Assembly (NCBI GenBank): GCA_030386875.1
Contig: CM059566.1
Span: 39,468,068 to 39,532,067, forward strand
Direction: 5' to 3'
Source: Morinoia aosen
Taxonomy: Eukaryota > Arthropoda > Malacostraca > Amphipoda > Talitridae
DNA: 64,000 bases
Shown: one piece after another, positions 1-9,764 of the stretch
Numbering within the stretch: position 1 is the first letter of the stretch
Layout: each line of letters starts with the position of its first letter
Translations under genes and position numbers: made by a program
Notes under the pieces: generated by a model
Database searches by the model: none
What the model was told of the DNA's origin: nothing
What the model saw: the letters and a program-made list of their open reading frames with translations, nothing else

Positions 1-279
1 CAGCCGAGCCCCAGGGGGTTTCAGCTGCCCACCCATTTTACAGCCGAGCGCCGTACCCACGCTGAAACCCCCGTTGGGCATCACGTAAGTGCGCTCGGCC
101 GTATTACAGTTTATCATTAAGATAGCAAGGCTTGAAATTTATTTTTCATCACAAAATTAAATTTTTGAAAGTATATTGCACGATTCAATAAACGCTCTCA
201 GTGCATCAGTATGGAAAGGGGCACGCTCAGGTTCCGCCAGAATGCTGCTTCATTATTTAGTCGGTAAATGCTCAGGAGA

Positions 280-1110
280 GGAACATAATCGATTGTCCAT
301 TCTTCAGTGCATAAACATAGCTAATTAGATCAAAATTAACTTTTCTTCTATGCACTTTCCATCGCAAATTAGTATTAAACGAGTTATAGCAGGAGGTTTA
401 GTTTGGGTAGAGTACATTTGGGTACTTTGTAATTTATTATTTACCAGCCCCACAGAGCCTGAACCCACTTCTGGGATCTTTTAGTTAATAACACAATAGA
501 AATTATCACCCAAAAATAACGAGTTATAGCGGTACATTAACTTTTATCTTAGATGGCGGGAATAGGCTCAATCATTCGAGCGCGTCGGGAGAGTCCATTG
601 TAGTGTTGCCATCCGAGGCCCTCGATGAATTACTTTCCGCTTAAAACACTAGAGTTACGGTCAGTAATTAACCGCTATAACTCAAAAAATACTCATTTGC
701 GACAGAAAGTGCATAGAAGAAAAAGGTTAATGTTGAATGTTTGCCAGTAATCAGTTTTTAAGTTTTTGGTGGCTAAACATAATGAATTAGATCGAAATAA
801 GCAAATTTTCTTCTATGCACTTTATGTTGGAAATATTTTACAAGTTATAGCGGTAAATTAGTTACCGCAACTCAAATGTTTGAAGCAGGAAGAAATTCAT
901 AGAGCCCAATGTATGGCAACACTGCAATGGAGTCTAGCTTTTGACGCGCCCGTCATCAAAGACAAAACTAAACCTACCGCTATAACTTGTAAAATACTCA
1001 TTTGACGCAAAAAGTGTATAGATGAAAAGTAGTTTATTTCGATGTTATTACCATGATTAAATCAACAAAAATTAAAAAATTGACAAGCTGTTAAGGGCAC
1101 GGTCAGGGCG
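280..1110. repeat. Foldback/MITE-like repeat cluster, 50-bp motif family
   Basis: A motif of about 50 bp recurs here in both orientations. One orientation contains TTCTTCTATGCACTTTCC followed by an AGTATTTTACGAGTTATAGC-like stretch; the other reads ACCGCTATAACT then AATACTCATTTG then GTGCATAGAAGAAAA. Copies are near 340-390, 660-730, 810-860 and 970-1030. The same motif returns at 2025-2060, 40630-41030 and 43100-44030, so it is a dispersed non-autonomous element family. The stretch 370-540 also recurs in reverse complement near 43110-43220. No coding capacity is seen. The region lies 3' of the TM9SF-type exon and is therefore probably intronic. Confidence 0.7.
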
Positions 1111-1499
1111 AGACCAAAAGTCCGTAGGTTCTCGACGAATTTTTCTAAGATTTTCATAGTAGATATCAAATGATGCGGCATTTCTTTTTGAATATGTTTT
1201 TTTTGTAAATTCATGAAAAATAAGGTTTTATTTTAAAAAACCTGAAAAAAAGGATGTTGCGGCAAAATGGACCTCGCCCACAATTTTAAAGTTACAGAAC
1301 TGGATAAAGGTTTTCTAGGTAGATAATTGTTGTATCTTGAGATCCGGTGGTAACGTTCTTTGATAATTCGGTTTTCTGAATTTTGAGAAATTTTTTTTCA
1401 AAAAATTGACTACTTTTTCAGTTTTACAAATTCTTCTGCTTATAATTTTCAATATGATTCAAAATTCAAAACACAAACCCACCAATTGATGGCAGCGGC

Positions 1500-1905
1500 T
1501 ACCCGGTACGGCTGCCGCCATCTTGGAGCTAACACGCTTGCGGACGTAAGCCTAATGGGTAGGTTAGAACCTTTATTTATAATTTTCACTAGAAGAACTA
1601 TGGCTCCCCTTTACGCCCCAACCTCTTAACGTTTGTAATAGGGGGTTAGCTCCCGTTATTAATTGAATTCCGCTCGGCGCGCTCGCTTCCTTTGGCGCGA
1701 CAGCCAACTTCAAAGTTTAATAATTTGAAAATAACGCATCAGCAAGCAGAATGTCGTTCTTGTAAAAGGTTTTTAAACATGTTCCTAAGTCCTCTAGTTA
1801 GTGATTCTCTGCAACAAAATTCTTAATTTCCATGAGGCACCTAACATACATATTGACCTCAAAATTTGGCAAATACATTAACCTACCTACAAAAAAGTTT
1901 TAATA
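1500..1905. repeat. Third copy of the 2413-3107 palindrome arm
   Basis: This segment parallels the right arm of the large palindrome at 2413-3107. Shared stretches include the CCTAATGGGT block, the TTTATAATTTTCACTAGAAGAACT-like stretch, the GTAATAGGGGGTTAGC block and the ATAACGCATCAGC-AGCAGAATGTCG block. It diverges at its left end, where the palindrome has its centre. It is best read as a solitary half-element of the same foldback family. Confidence 0.65.
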
Positions 1906-2054
1906 GAAGATTTTCTAACTTGTAATATTTTACAAGTTTAAACGGTAAATGTGTAGCGTTTGGTAATAATCGATTTTCTAGTTTTCGAGGCATTAACATA
2001 GTTAATTAGGTTAAAATGAACACAAGTTTTCTTCTATGCACTTTCCGTTGCAAA

Positions 2055-2412
2055 TGAGGGTTAATATTGAATTTAATGTCGTCAACGAATTTCATAATTT
2101 CGTGGGTATAGATAGGTAATATAGTCAATTTTAAGACGTTTTACATGAATGACATTGTGCCCGGAAATGCTTAGTTTTGGAGATATTTAACTTTGAAGTT
2201 ATAGGAACGTCATTTATAAAATTGAACAAACGGAGAGGTAAATAAGCAGAAATCCGGTTCTGACGTAACAATAGGTAAGGTTAGGTTTGGTAAAGTTAAT
2301 TTAGTTAAGTATCCTAACCTAAGTAAGCCTAAAATATCTTCATTTAACTCAACCATACCGAGGCCGATGACTCCCGCCAAAAAACTTGGCGTGCCAAAAC
2401 TTAAGCCAAAAT
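2055..2412. repeat. MITE-like copy, same family as 45414-45929
   Basis: The sequence AATATTGAATTTAATGT, the GTAGGTATAGATAGGTAATATAGT-like stretch, the AAGACGTTTTACA stretch and the GTGCCCGGAAATGCTTAG stretch are shared with the terminal inverted repeat of the element at 45414-45929. The following 250 bases match the internal part of that element in reverse complement. Only one terminal repeat is present before the sequence runs into the neighbouring palindrome. A short open frame on the minus strand here has no recognisable product. Confidence 0.65.
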
Positions 2413-3107
2413 CAATTATGGTCAATGTGAAGTTTAATGCAATCGCGGAAAATAATAATGCCGATCCCAGGAATCACTAAAGGAACACATTTCAGAACGT
2501 TTTACATGAATGACATTCTGCTCGCTGATGCATTATTTTCGAATAATTGAACTTTGAAGTTGGCCTTGGCGACAAAGGAAGCGAGCGCGCGAAACAGAAT
2601 TTAATTAATAACGGAAGCTATTACAAACGTAAAGAGGTTGGGTTGTGAGGGGGAGGCACAGTTCTTCTAGTGAAAATTATAAATAAAGCTTCTAACCCAC
2701 CCATTAGGGTGACGACCGCAATCTTGTTGACATCGGGTCCAAAATGGCGGCGCCCATGGTGGTCGCCATGTTAGACCCGATGTAAACAAGATTGCGGTCG
2801 TCACCCTAATGGGTGGTTTAGAAGCTTTATTTATACTTTTCACTAAAAGAACTGTGGCTACCCCTCACGACCCAACCTCTTTATGTTTGTAATAGGGGGT
2901 TAGCTTCCGTTTTTAATTAAATTACGCTCGCTTCCTTGGGCGCGCGACGGCCAACTTCAACGTTCAATAATTCGAAAATAACGCATCAGCGAGCAGAATG
3001 TCGATCTTGAAAAACGTTCTTAAATGGGTTCCTTTAGTGATTGTTTGGGATATAATTATCAATTTCCATGATTGCATTAAACTTTACATTGACCTCAATT
3101 ATTACCA
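2413..3107. repeat. Long near-perfect inverted repeat (foldback element)
   Basis: Two arms of about 340 bp meet near position 2756 with almost no spacer. The central part reads CATCGGGTCCAAAATGGC, then GCGCCCATGG, then its complement. Matching blocks on the two arms include CAAGATTGCGGTCGTCACCC, GGGGGTTAGC against AACGGAAGCT, ATCAGCGAGCAGAATGTC and GATTGCATTAAACTT. The arms differ by small substitutions and indels, so the structure is ancient enough to have diverged but still able to fold. No gene lies inside. Confidence 0.75.
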
Positions 3108-3459
3108 AATGCTACACATTTACGGTTTAAACTAATAGACTTCAAGGGTACAACCATAAATTGAGACTATAATTAAGACCAAAACACCGTTTGTAGGTTT
3201 AAAGCATATCCATTAATAAATCCACTTCAAAATTTGCAAAACAAATCACCCAATTAAACAATAAATGGATGCAATAGTGTCACAATGTCAAATTTTCAGC
3301 TGGTTATAGATTTTAATGATACTTCCATATTATGTAAATATCAGATCCCAAATCAGACAGCAAACCTTCAATCACATCAGCAAATCATCTACTTACAGGT
3401 AGAATCTTAGTTGATAAAGCCATTATATAAAAGGAAATTATTGAAAAGTGTCAACTTAC

Positions 3460-3585
3460 TTCACACTTCGCTTTATCAGCAGTCCCGTCGTTTTTGCAGT
3501 AGTTGACTGGTGCAAGCCCAGGCAGATAAAATGCGTGACAAAACGAAAAACACACAAAAAAGAAAAGTAAACCAAATTCATTCAT
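3460..3585 (-). CDS. First coding exon of a TM9SF2/EMP70-family endosomal multispanning protein (partial)
   Basis: The exon encodes 42 residues from an ATG at 3585. A short polar start is followed by a strongly hydrophobic, Phe-rich signal peptide (about residues 5-18) and then the sequence FYLPGLAPVNYC. That sequence is the hallmark of the lumenal N-terminus of mature TM9SF2-type nonaspanins. The exon ends at a strong donor (GAA|GTAAGT) in phase 0. These proteins sit in endosome/Golgi membranes with a large lumenal domain and nine membrane spans. No further exon was recognised between 3459 and 1, so the gene must continue past the left edge across a repeat-filled first intron. TM9SF2 fits better than TM9SF4, which normally has a different version of this motif. 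Confidence 0.8.
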
Positions 3586-5100
3586 GATGCTTCTGCTATA
3601 TAGTTAATTATCGCGCAAAATGTGAAGCAACTTCTCTACAGCTGACAAATAATTATCGATAAGCTTCCTAACACGCAGACAAAAACAGTCGCATGACACG
3701 TATGCAGCACTACACTCGCAGCCTCTGCTTCAGGTCAAGTTCCACGACAATTGAAGACACCGAGTCGACAAAGTGTGTGCGATTTTTTCTCATGACACGG
3801 AAGCAAAATCCTAAAATTCTGTCAGTAGTCCAGTTCTGACATTAGTTACGAGATGAAGTCAAAATTAGTGCTAAGAAATAAAATCAAGTATTGCAGAAGA
3901 AAGTTGTTAGCATATATGTCAAGGGTACGTCAATGCATAGGATAGTAAACTAAATTGAGCTTAACGTTGAAAATTTTTGTATTTGTCACTTTAATTCAAA
4001 AAATTTCATTTTACTTTTAACAAAGGAACGAAAGATTTGACCGATTTAAAAAAACTTTAATGTGTTGAAATTACTGTTCGCTCTGCCAAGCATATGACTT
4101 TAGTTTGTTAAATAATTAAAAGCGACAGCATCAGAGCTAAAAATTGTTTTCATATCTGTTTTTCAATTCGAATGCGCACAGCTCATAGAATCAAAATTCC
4201 TCCCGTAAAAAATGGTTTTAGTTGCTAGAGGGACTTTCCTTTGCGTAAAGTTTTAGATTTTTCCTAGTACGAAACTAGGAAAATTAGGCCAGAAATGTTT
4301 CTACCAAAGAAATGAGTTTTTAGTCTATATTTTCACACTGGGGTCCTATAAACATTGAGCGTAACTCCATCAGTATGGCATGGGGTAGATAAACTTTATT
4401 GATCCATTTTATAATAAAATTTTAAATTTCAACAACAATGTGCCTATTTTGCTCTTCTTTTGTGAGGTAGCAAAGTGCTTGTTCATTATTAAGAAGGACT
4501 TACCTTCGTCTCGTGTCCATTTGATATAATTATGCATTGAAGTTACTTGTTCCGGGTAATGTACGTATAGCGTAGTGTCGCAAATTTGAATCTAGAACTT
4601 TCAGTTCTAGAAATTCATTGAACTGCTACTGCCGAGAGTCACTGTAGATCGGTAGTCTTCAGAAGAGTTAATACTTTATTGCACTTTTTATGTTTTCGCC
4701 GAGCTGTAGGTAGCTTGGGGTGGTAATTAACAATGAACTTAATGGATCTGTAAGCCTTTTGAGTGACTTGTAGGGTTTATTGAATTTCAGCCTTGATGGC
4801 AACTCCCATGAAAATAACCTAAAATCGTGCCCACGTTCAAAAGGCTATGGTTGAGGATTTTGTGCGTCACAATCAATGATTGTCGGTATTCTAGTCACGA
4901 ACTTTATTGAAACAATGATCAACTTCGGCTATAGCTTTTTTTCTATTAGCATTCACTTTTTTATAAAACATTTAAGAAAAATGACTGACAGGGATCGGAA
5001 TATTTTCCGCATTGGCGACCATAAACAAAATAAAATATTATCAACATTGAGTAACCAATAGAAGATATTAGTGCACTCTCATACACTGTGAATAACCTTT
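3586..5100. other. Region upstream of the TM9SF-type gene; no gene recognised
   Basis: The stretch directly upstream of the minus-strand start codon at 3585 should hold the 5' UTR and promoter. I see no confident TATA box or other core element. The remainder is AT-rich single-copy-looking sequence with only short random open frames. One frame at 4876-5061 has no recognisable product. Confidence 0.4.
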
Positions 5101-5800
5101 AATTTAAACAATTTAAACAATTTATTTAAAACAGGAGATACAGAGATAAAATGTTTCTTAAGTCTAGTACAATGGTCAAATTTGAGTATAGCTACCTGTG
5201 GGCCCGAATAAGTTCAGTGACTTCTAGGGCATCCTACCATCAAGGTTAGTCTTAGGAGTACAATAATGTTTAACCTAATTCACTTAAACTAGAGACGCAT
5301 TAGACTGATCAATGAGATAATTAACTCGAAATTAGATGCTTCATTTTACAATATAGATCATATGGACTAGATTTAACAGTATATTCGACAAACGATTCAA
5401 GAACAGACTGAAGATCGGCGAAATTAACCAAGGCAAATTACATTATTAGGACCAGTTATGTATGGGACAAGGTTTGACTCTGTGATCTTACACGACTAGT
5501 AATCTGATAGGAAGTGAGACTCAAGACTTTTTTTGAATACCTTATAAGAATTACTTTCACGGATCTCCGCAGGTATTGAGTTCCAAGTTTTAGTTCCAAC
5601 GAAGAGGATACTGTGTTGTGACCGAGCCTTTGAGTAATAAGGAAGCATGAATTTACCTTGACACGCTATGCACAAATAGGAGAAGTAATGCGCACATTTT
5701 AAGCCGTGTTCTTTGTGTGAATGAAAATGACGAGTGCTACACATAAGGCGTCTGTATTCATCCTCGTACTTCCAAAAAACTGCCTTATTCGCCACATTTA
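5100..5800 (-). pseudogene. 5'-truncated LINE fragment: C-terminal tail of reverse transcriptase plus 3' UTR
   Basis: The minus-strand frame at 5496-5795 (99 residues) ends with a pattern seen at the C-terminus of many CR1/Jockey-type LINE ORF2 proteins: a Ser-rich lead-in, then KTWNSIPAEIRES, then a Phe/Leu-rich helix. Nothing upstream resembles the catalytic RT core, so the copy is severely 5'-truncated, as is usual for dead LINE insertions. The 3' side (5100-5495 on the minus strand) is AT-rich and plausibly its 3' UTR. Whether it belongs to the same family as the LINE at 51559-55990 cannot be judged, because that copy lacks its own C-terminus. Confidence 0.6.
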
Positions 5801-6505
5801 TTGAGCAATTACGTAATTTTTCAAGTATGAAGTCCGTAATTGCAGGAATTCATGGTCTTGAAAGCGTTGTTTGTAATATATTGTTCAGTTTTCCTATCAT
5901 GTGCCCCTTTAATAGTACATATATTGGTTCTCTAGAGTACGAGCTCACTGCCATTATTGTTGGCACGTTCAATCAAAATATGCCCTCCAAATCTTACGTG
6001 AAAAAAGCTTACAACAAAATAAATAGAACCTTGTTTCTTCATCCCATAAAAATATGCTTGAATAAATATCACATTATCAGTCATTCAAACTGAAGTATTA
6101 TTGCATTTTGATAACAGCAGTCTAGTATGAGGAGCCAAACCTGAGGTTGTTCAGAGTTAAAAAAATGCATGAATTTCGTGGCTAAGGTGGTGTGCAAAGG
6201 TAAATTTGAGAGAAGCGATCATGCGGTCCCTCTCCTAAATAAATTCGGCAGCATCACTATTCTAAAAGAATTCTTTACTCAAAGCCCAATGCGTATTCTC
6301 CTTTCCACATCTACCTCCCAACAGTGCTGATCTTGTACACAATTCCTTCTTCAATCTTTCACTTTTGTTATAAATGCTGTATGACCTATCACCTCATCAC
6401 ATTAGGTGACATATCACTTTCTTACATAATATTATTGTCAAGCTCGTGCGTGTCAGGAAATATTTTACGAATAAAGAGAAAATTTTAACCTCAAATGAAG
6501 GATGC

Positions 6506-6666
6506 TGTGGTGATCCCAGCGGCAAGCCACGGACCTCCACAAGACCTGAGAAAAGCTGCCTCCAGACTACAACCGCATCCGTTCCAGAGCACCTCCGGAC
6601 CCGAAGCGCCTAGTCAACCAAACACGGGACCTAAGAGAAGCCGCCTCGCGACTATGAGAAAAGGTG
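6506..6666 (+). repeat. 5' LTR, first part (before the nested LINE)
   Basis: This segment matches the start of the 3' LTR at 17502 almost base for base, with differences such as CCACGG for CCGCGG. It stops at GAGAAAAGGTG (6656-6666), the target duplication of the nested LINE. The LTR resumes at 11707 after the insertion. Confidence 0.93.
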
Positions 6667-6984
6667 TGGTGGTGGTGGCGATACCAAGGAGATAAAGAGA
6701 GAGAAATTAAGAGTTTGGCACAGAGTGTGCCGAAGATAGAGAGAAGCGAAAATGAAAGGGATAGTAGGAGAATGTAAAGGCACAGCTCCTGTGCATGACT
6801 AGCGTTTTATGTGTATTTTACTGGTCTATTTAGTTGCTTATGTTGTTGAATAAATCAACTACCTGTCAAGGCTTTTTATTCATTTATTGGAAGTCTGTAA
6901 AATGTGACTGTTTTTTGAATTGTTGTGTTAAGTAGATGGCTTGCATCAGTAGCGGTGTGAAATGTGTTGTAATGAAGTTTTGCT

Positions 6985-9762
6985 CTATAGAAAGACTGGA
7001 GGTGGTTCTTGTGCTAGTGCCTGTAGTTTGGAGCTTCTGAATTGTGGGTGTTGGCGGTGTAGTGTGTCTGGATGGAAGGTGAGGGAATCGTAGAGTTCTG
7101 GTTCCTGTTGTTCTAGTTGTGTCCATATTTTCTTGGCCTGGCGGTGTAATACGATGTTTATGGGTGGAATGTTGCATTGTCTGTGAAGTGACTCGGATGT
7201 CTTAAAGTCCTGCCAAACTGTTCCTGTTATAAATCTTAATGCTTTATTTTGGATTCTTTGCAGGGTAGACATTGCAGTTTTTGATATGGTGTGTAGAGGG
7301 ATAATTGGATATGTTAATGTTGCTCTTACTATTGCTAAGTACAGTTTGCCTTTGTTTTCTTTGTTTAAGTGATAGAATCGGTGAAGCTTCTGTAGGTGTC
7401 GTCTTGCCATTTGTTGCCTTGTTACTATGTGGGGTTTGTATCCTGTTGTGCTTATGGTAAGCCCTAGGACCTTTCCTTTGGTGCTATATGGAAAGTACCT
7501 CTCCTCAACTATTACGTCTCCCTTTTTCCTTCTGCTAATTGGAACTATTGTAAATTTTCTAATATTGGTTCTGATTTTCCATTTGTTTTCAAAAGCGTTT
7601 ATTTGTTCAATAGCACGTCCAGTGGCGCGAGCTAGATAATTGCTGTTGTTTGGTACTGCTATGATTTGAGTGATATCGTCTGCATAGCTAATGAAGTCGC
7701 TGTTTGGAGTGGGGTTTGTGATATCGTGAGTGTAGAATGCAAACAGAGTTGGAGACAGACATGATCCTTGGGGAACACCTGTTTGTATTTCAAATTCAGG
7801 GCCTATATAATTGCCAATGCGGATTTGTACTGTTCTGTCTGTGATAAAATCGCTCAGTGTTTTCTTGAATATTGTAGGAAGGTCAAGTTGCATGATTTTG
7901 TATTTCAGGCCCACTGTCCAAACTTTATCAAAAGCTTTTGAGATGTCTCTCATGACTATATCTATCTTATATTTGTTTGCCAGATGAATTGCTATTGATT
8001 CGTGTAGTATTGCTAGTGCGGTATGAGTTCCTCTTTCCTTTCTAAATCCGTGTTGTTTTGGGTGAAGTTTGTCTTGTTGCAGCAGTTCTTCATATAGTCT
8101 ATTGTTTAGTATTTTATCGAGTATTTTGCCATGGACATCCAGAAGTGAAATAGGTCTGTAGTTTTGTACATGATGTTGGGATGCATTGGGTTTCGGCAGG
8201 AAGATCATTGTGGCTAATTTTAATTTGTCTGGAAAGTATCCGGCTGATATTGCTTGGTTGAAAATGTAGATTAGATATTGTTTCATATTGTCTGGAAGAT
8301 TCTTGATCTGTATGGTGGTTATCCCTGTGGGTCCTGGGGCTCGCTGTTTGAATGTTCTTAAGGTTCTATTGAATTCGTCTATTGTTATGGGTGGAAATCG
8401 CAAGTTGTGGAATCTGTTGATGTCACCTGTATGGTATGGAGTTATTTCGTTGTGGTTATTTGAGACGTATGATTCTATTTCTTCGATGTGATCATGATTG
8501 AAATTTTCATTATCTTCGTCCGTGAATACCTGTTGCCAATGTTGTCTAAAATGGGGTTCTTTTTCTTCCGGAGTATGCAGCTGTGTACCTTCGTGTATTA
8601 TGTATGGAATATATTGTTTGGTGTTTGATCCACTCATCCTCTTAATAGTTGACCAAAACTTTTTAGGGTCTTCTTCTATATTCAAGTTTCTGATAATTTG
8701 GTTCCATGTTTGGTTGAAGGCAGCTCTGTAACTTTGGTTAATTTGTCTTCGAAGTTGGAGCATGCGAGAGTATAGGATTGGGTTTGGGCCGACTGCTTGA
8801 ATATATTGAACTGTGTTTTCCAGCTGTATTTGGAGGAGTCGAATTTCGTGATTTTGTCTTATGCCGGGTATGGTTCTGTATTTAATGGTGGGTACAGCGA
8901 GATTTGTAGCTCTTTGTACTTCTGATGTCCATTGGTCTAGATAGCTGTCTATTTCTTCTAATGTAGGATTTGGTTCTACAGGTACTGTGATATTTGCTAA
9001 GCTTTCTTTGTATTGTTGCCAGTTTGCAAAATGAAATGATTTCCTTGGCCTAATTGGAATTTGTAGCGGACTGGCGGAAATGGTTGCAATAATTGGTATG
9101 TGGTCAGAGGGAGTGTTTGGGCCTGGTCTTAATTCTATGTTGTGATATGCGTGTCGATTTATCAGAGCTATGTCAGGTGCTGTGCTGGAATTGTGTGAAA
9201 TGAATGTTGGAAAATATGGACCTATGTGCATGCATTTGCCTTGTGCCATTAGTCTGTTTAGTGCAGTACCTCTGGTATTTGCATAACTATTTCCAAGGTT
9301 TGCGTGTTTGGCGTTTAGATCTGCAATCAAGTAGACTGGATGATTAAAGTTTAGTATTCTATTGTAATCTATGTAGTTTAAGTAATTCGTTCTAGGAGGA
9401 ATGTATGCTGTTGCTATTGTTATAGGTCCTTGAGCTGTGTCTATCGTTATTGCTATCATATCCGATTCAAAGTTGTCTATTAGTCTGAATGCAATGTTTT
9501 TCTTGACTGCAATGGCTACTCCCGCATTTGGTTCTGCTTTAACGTTTATTGTAAAGGTATTATAATTAAATATTTTGATATTTGTGTCCGTGACTGAGTG
9601 TTCATTTATTAGAATGATATCTGGGTCGATTTTGTTATAGATATTGGATAATGCTATTTTATGTGTATTCCAGTTCCTTACATTGTGCTGTATAACCGTT
9701 AGTTTGTTTTGTCTCGCCCCTCTGGTTAGGTTTATCCATCCACGTTCTTGAAACTCTTGCAT
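6985..9762 (-). CDS. LINE ORF2: AP-type endonuclease plus reverse transcriptase
   Basis: The protein has 925 residues. The N-terminal ~220 residues form an exonuclease-endonuclease-phosphatase (APE) fold with the expected landmarks in order: an early Asn (HNVRNW), a Glu (LINEHS), the DLNAKH block and a terminal SDHIPI, which place the catalytic Asn/Glu/Asp/His set. The reverse transcriptase occupies about residues 480-760, with NYRPISLL, DISKAFDKVW, GVPQGSCLSP and the catalytic YADD box in FISYADDITQ. No RNase H domain follows. The start ATG (9762) lies two bases after the ORF1 stop, in the arrangement TAACCATG, which suggests translation by termination and reinitiation. The ORF is uninterrupted. 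It would nick target DNA and copy the element's RNA in the nucleus. Confidence 0.92.
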   Translation of the reverse strand: MQEFQERGWINLTRGARQNKLTVIQHNVRNWNTHKIALSNIYNKIDPDIILINEHSVTDTNIKIFNYNTFTINVKAEPNAGVAIAVKKNIAFRLIDNFESDMIAITIDTAQGPITIATAYIPPRTNYLNYIDYNRILNFNHPVYLIADLNAKHANLGNSYANTRGTALNRLMAQGKCMHIGPYFPTFISHNSSTAPDIALINRHAYHNIELRPGPNTPSDHIPIIATISASPLQIPIRPRKSFHFANWQQYKESLANITVPVEPNPTLEEIDSYLDQWTSEVQRATNLAVPTIKYRTIPGIRQNHEIRLLQIQLENTVQYIQAVGPNPILYSRMLQLRRQINQSYRAAFNQTWNQIIRNLNIEEDPKKFWSTIKRMSGSNTKQYIPYIIHEGTQLHTPEEKEPHFRQHWQQVFTDEDNENFNHDHIEEIESYVSNNHNEITPYHTGDINRFHNLRFPPITIDEFNRTLRTFKQRAPGPTGITTIQIKNLPDNMKQYLIYIFNQAISAGYFPDKLKLATMIFLPKPNASQHHVQNYRPISLLDVHGKILDKILNNRLYEELLQQDKLHPKQHGFRKERGTHTALAILHESIAIHLANKYKIDIVMRDISKAFDKVWTVGLKYKIMQLDLPTIFKKTLSDFITDRTVQIRIGNYIGPEFEIQTGVPQGSCLSPTLFAFYTHDITNPTPNSDFISYADDITQIIAVPNNSNYLARATGRAIEQINAFENKWKIRTNIRKFTIVPISRRKKGDVIVEERYFPYSTKGKVLGLTISTTGYKPHIVTRQQMARRHLQKLHRFYHLNKENKGKLYLAIVRATLTYPIIPLHTISKTAMSTLQRIQNKALRFITGTVWQDFKTSESLHRQCNIPPINIVLHRQAKKIWTQLEQQEPELYDSLTFHPDTLHRQHPQFRSSKLQALAQEPPPVFL

Positions 9763-9764
9763 GG

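Noticed and set aside
5734..6093. 119-codon plus-strand frame
   Set aside because: It partly overlaps the LINE C-terminal fragment on the other strand and shows no recognisable domain.
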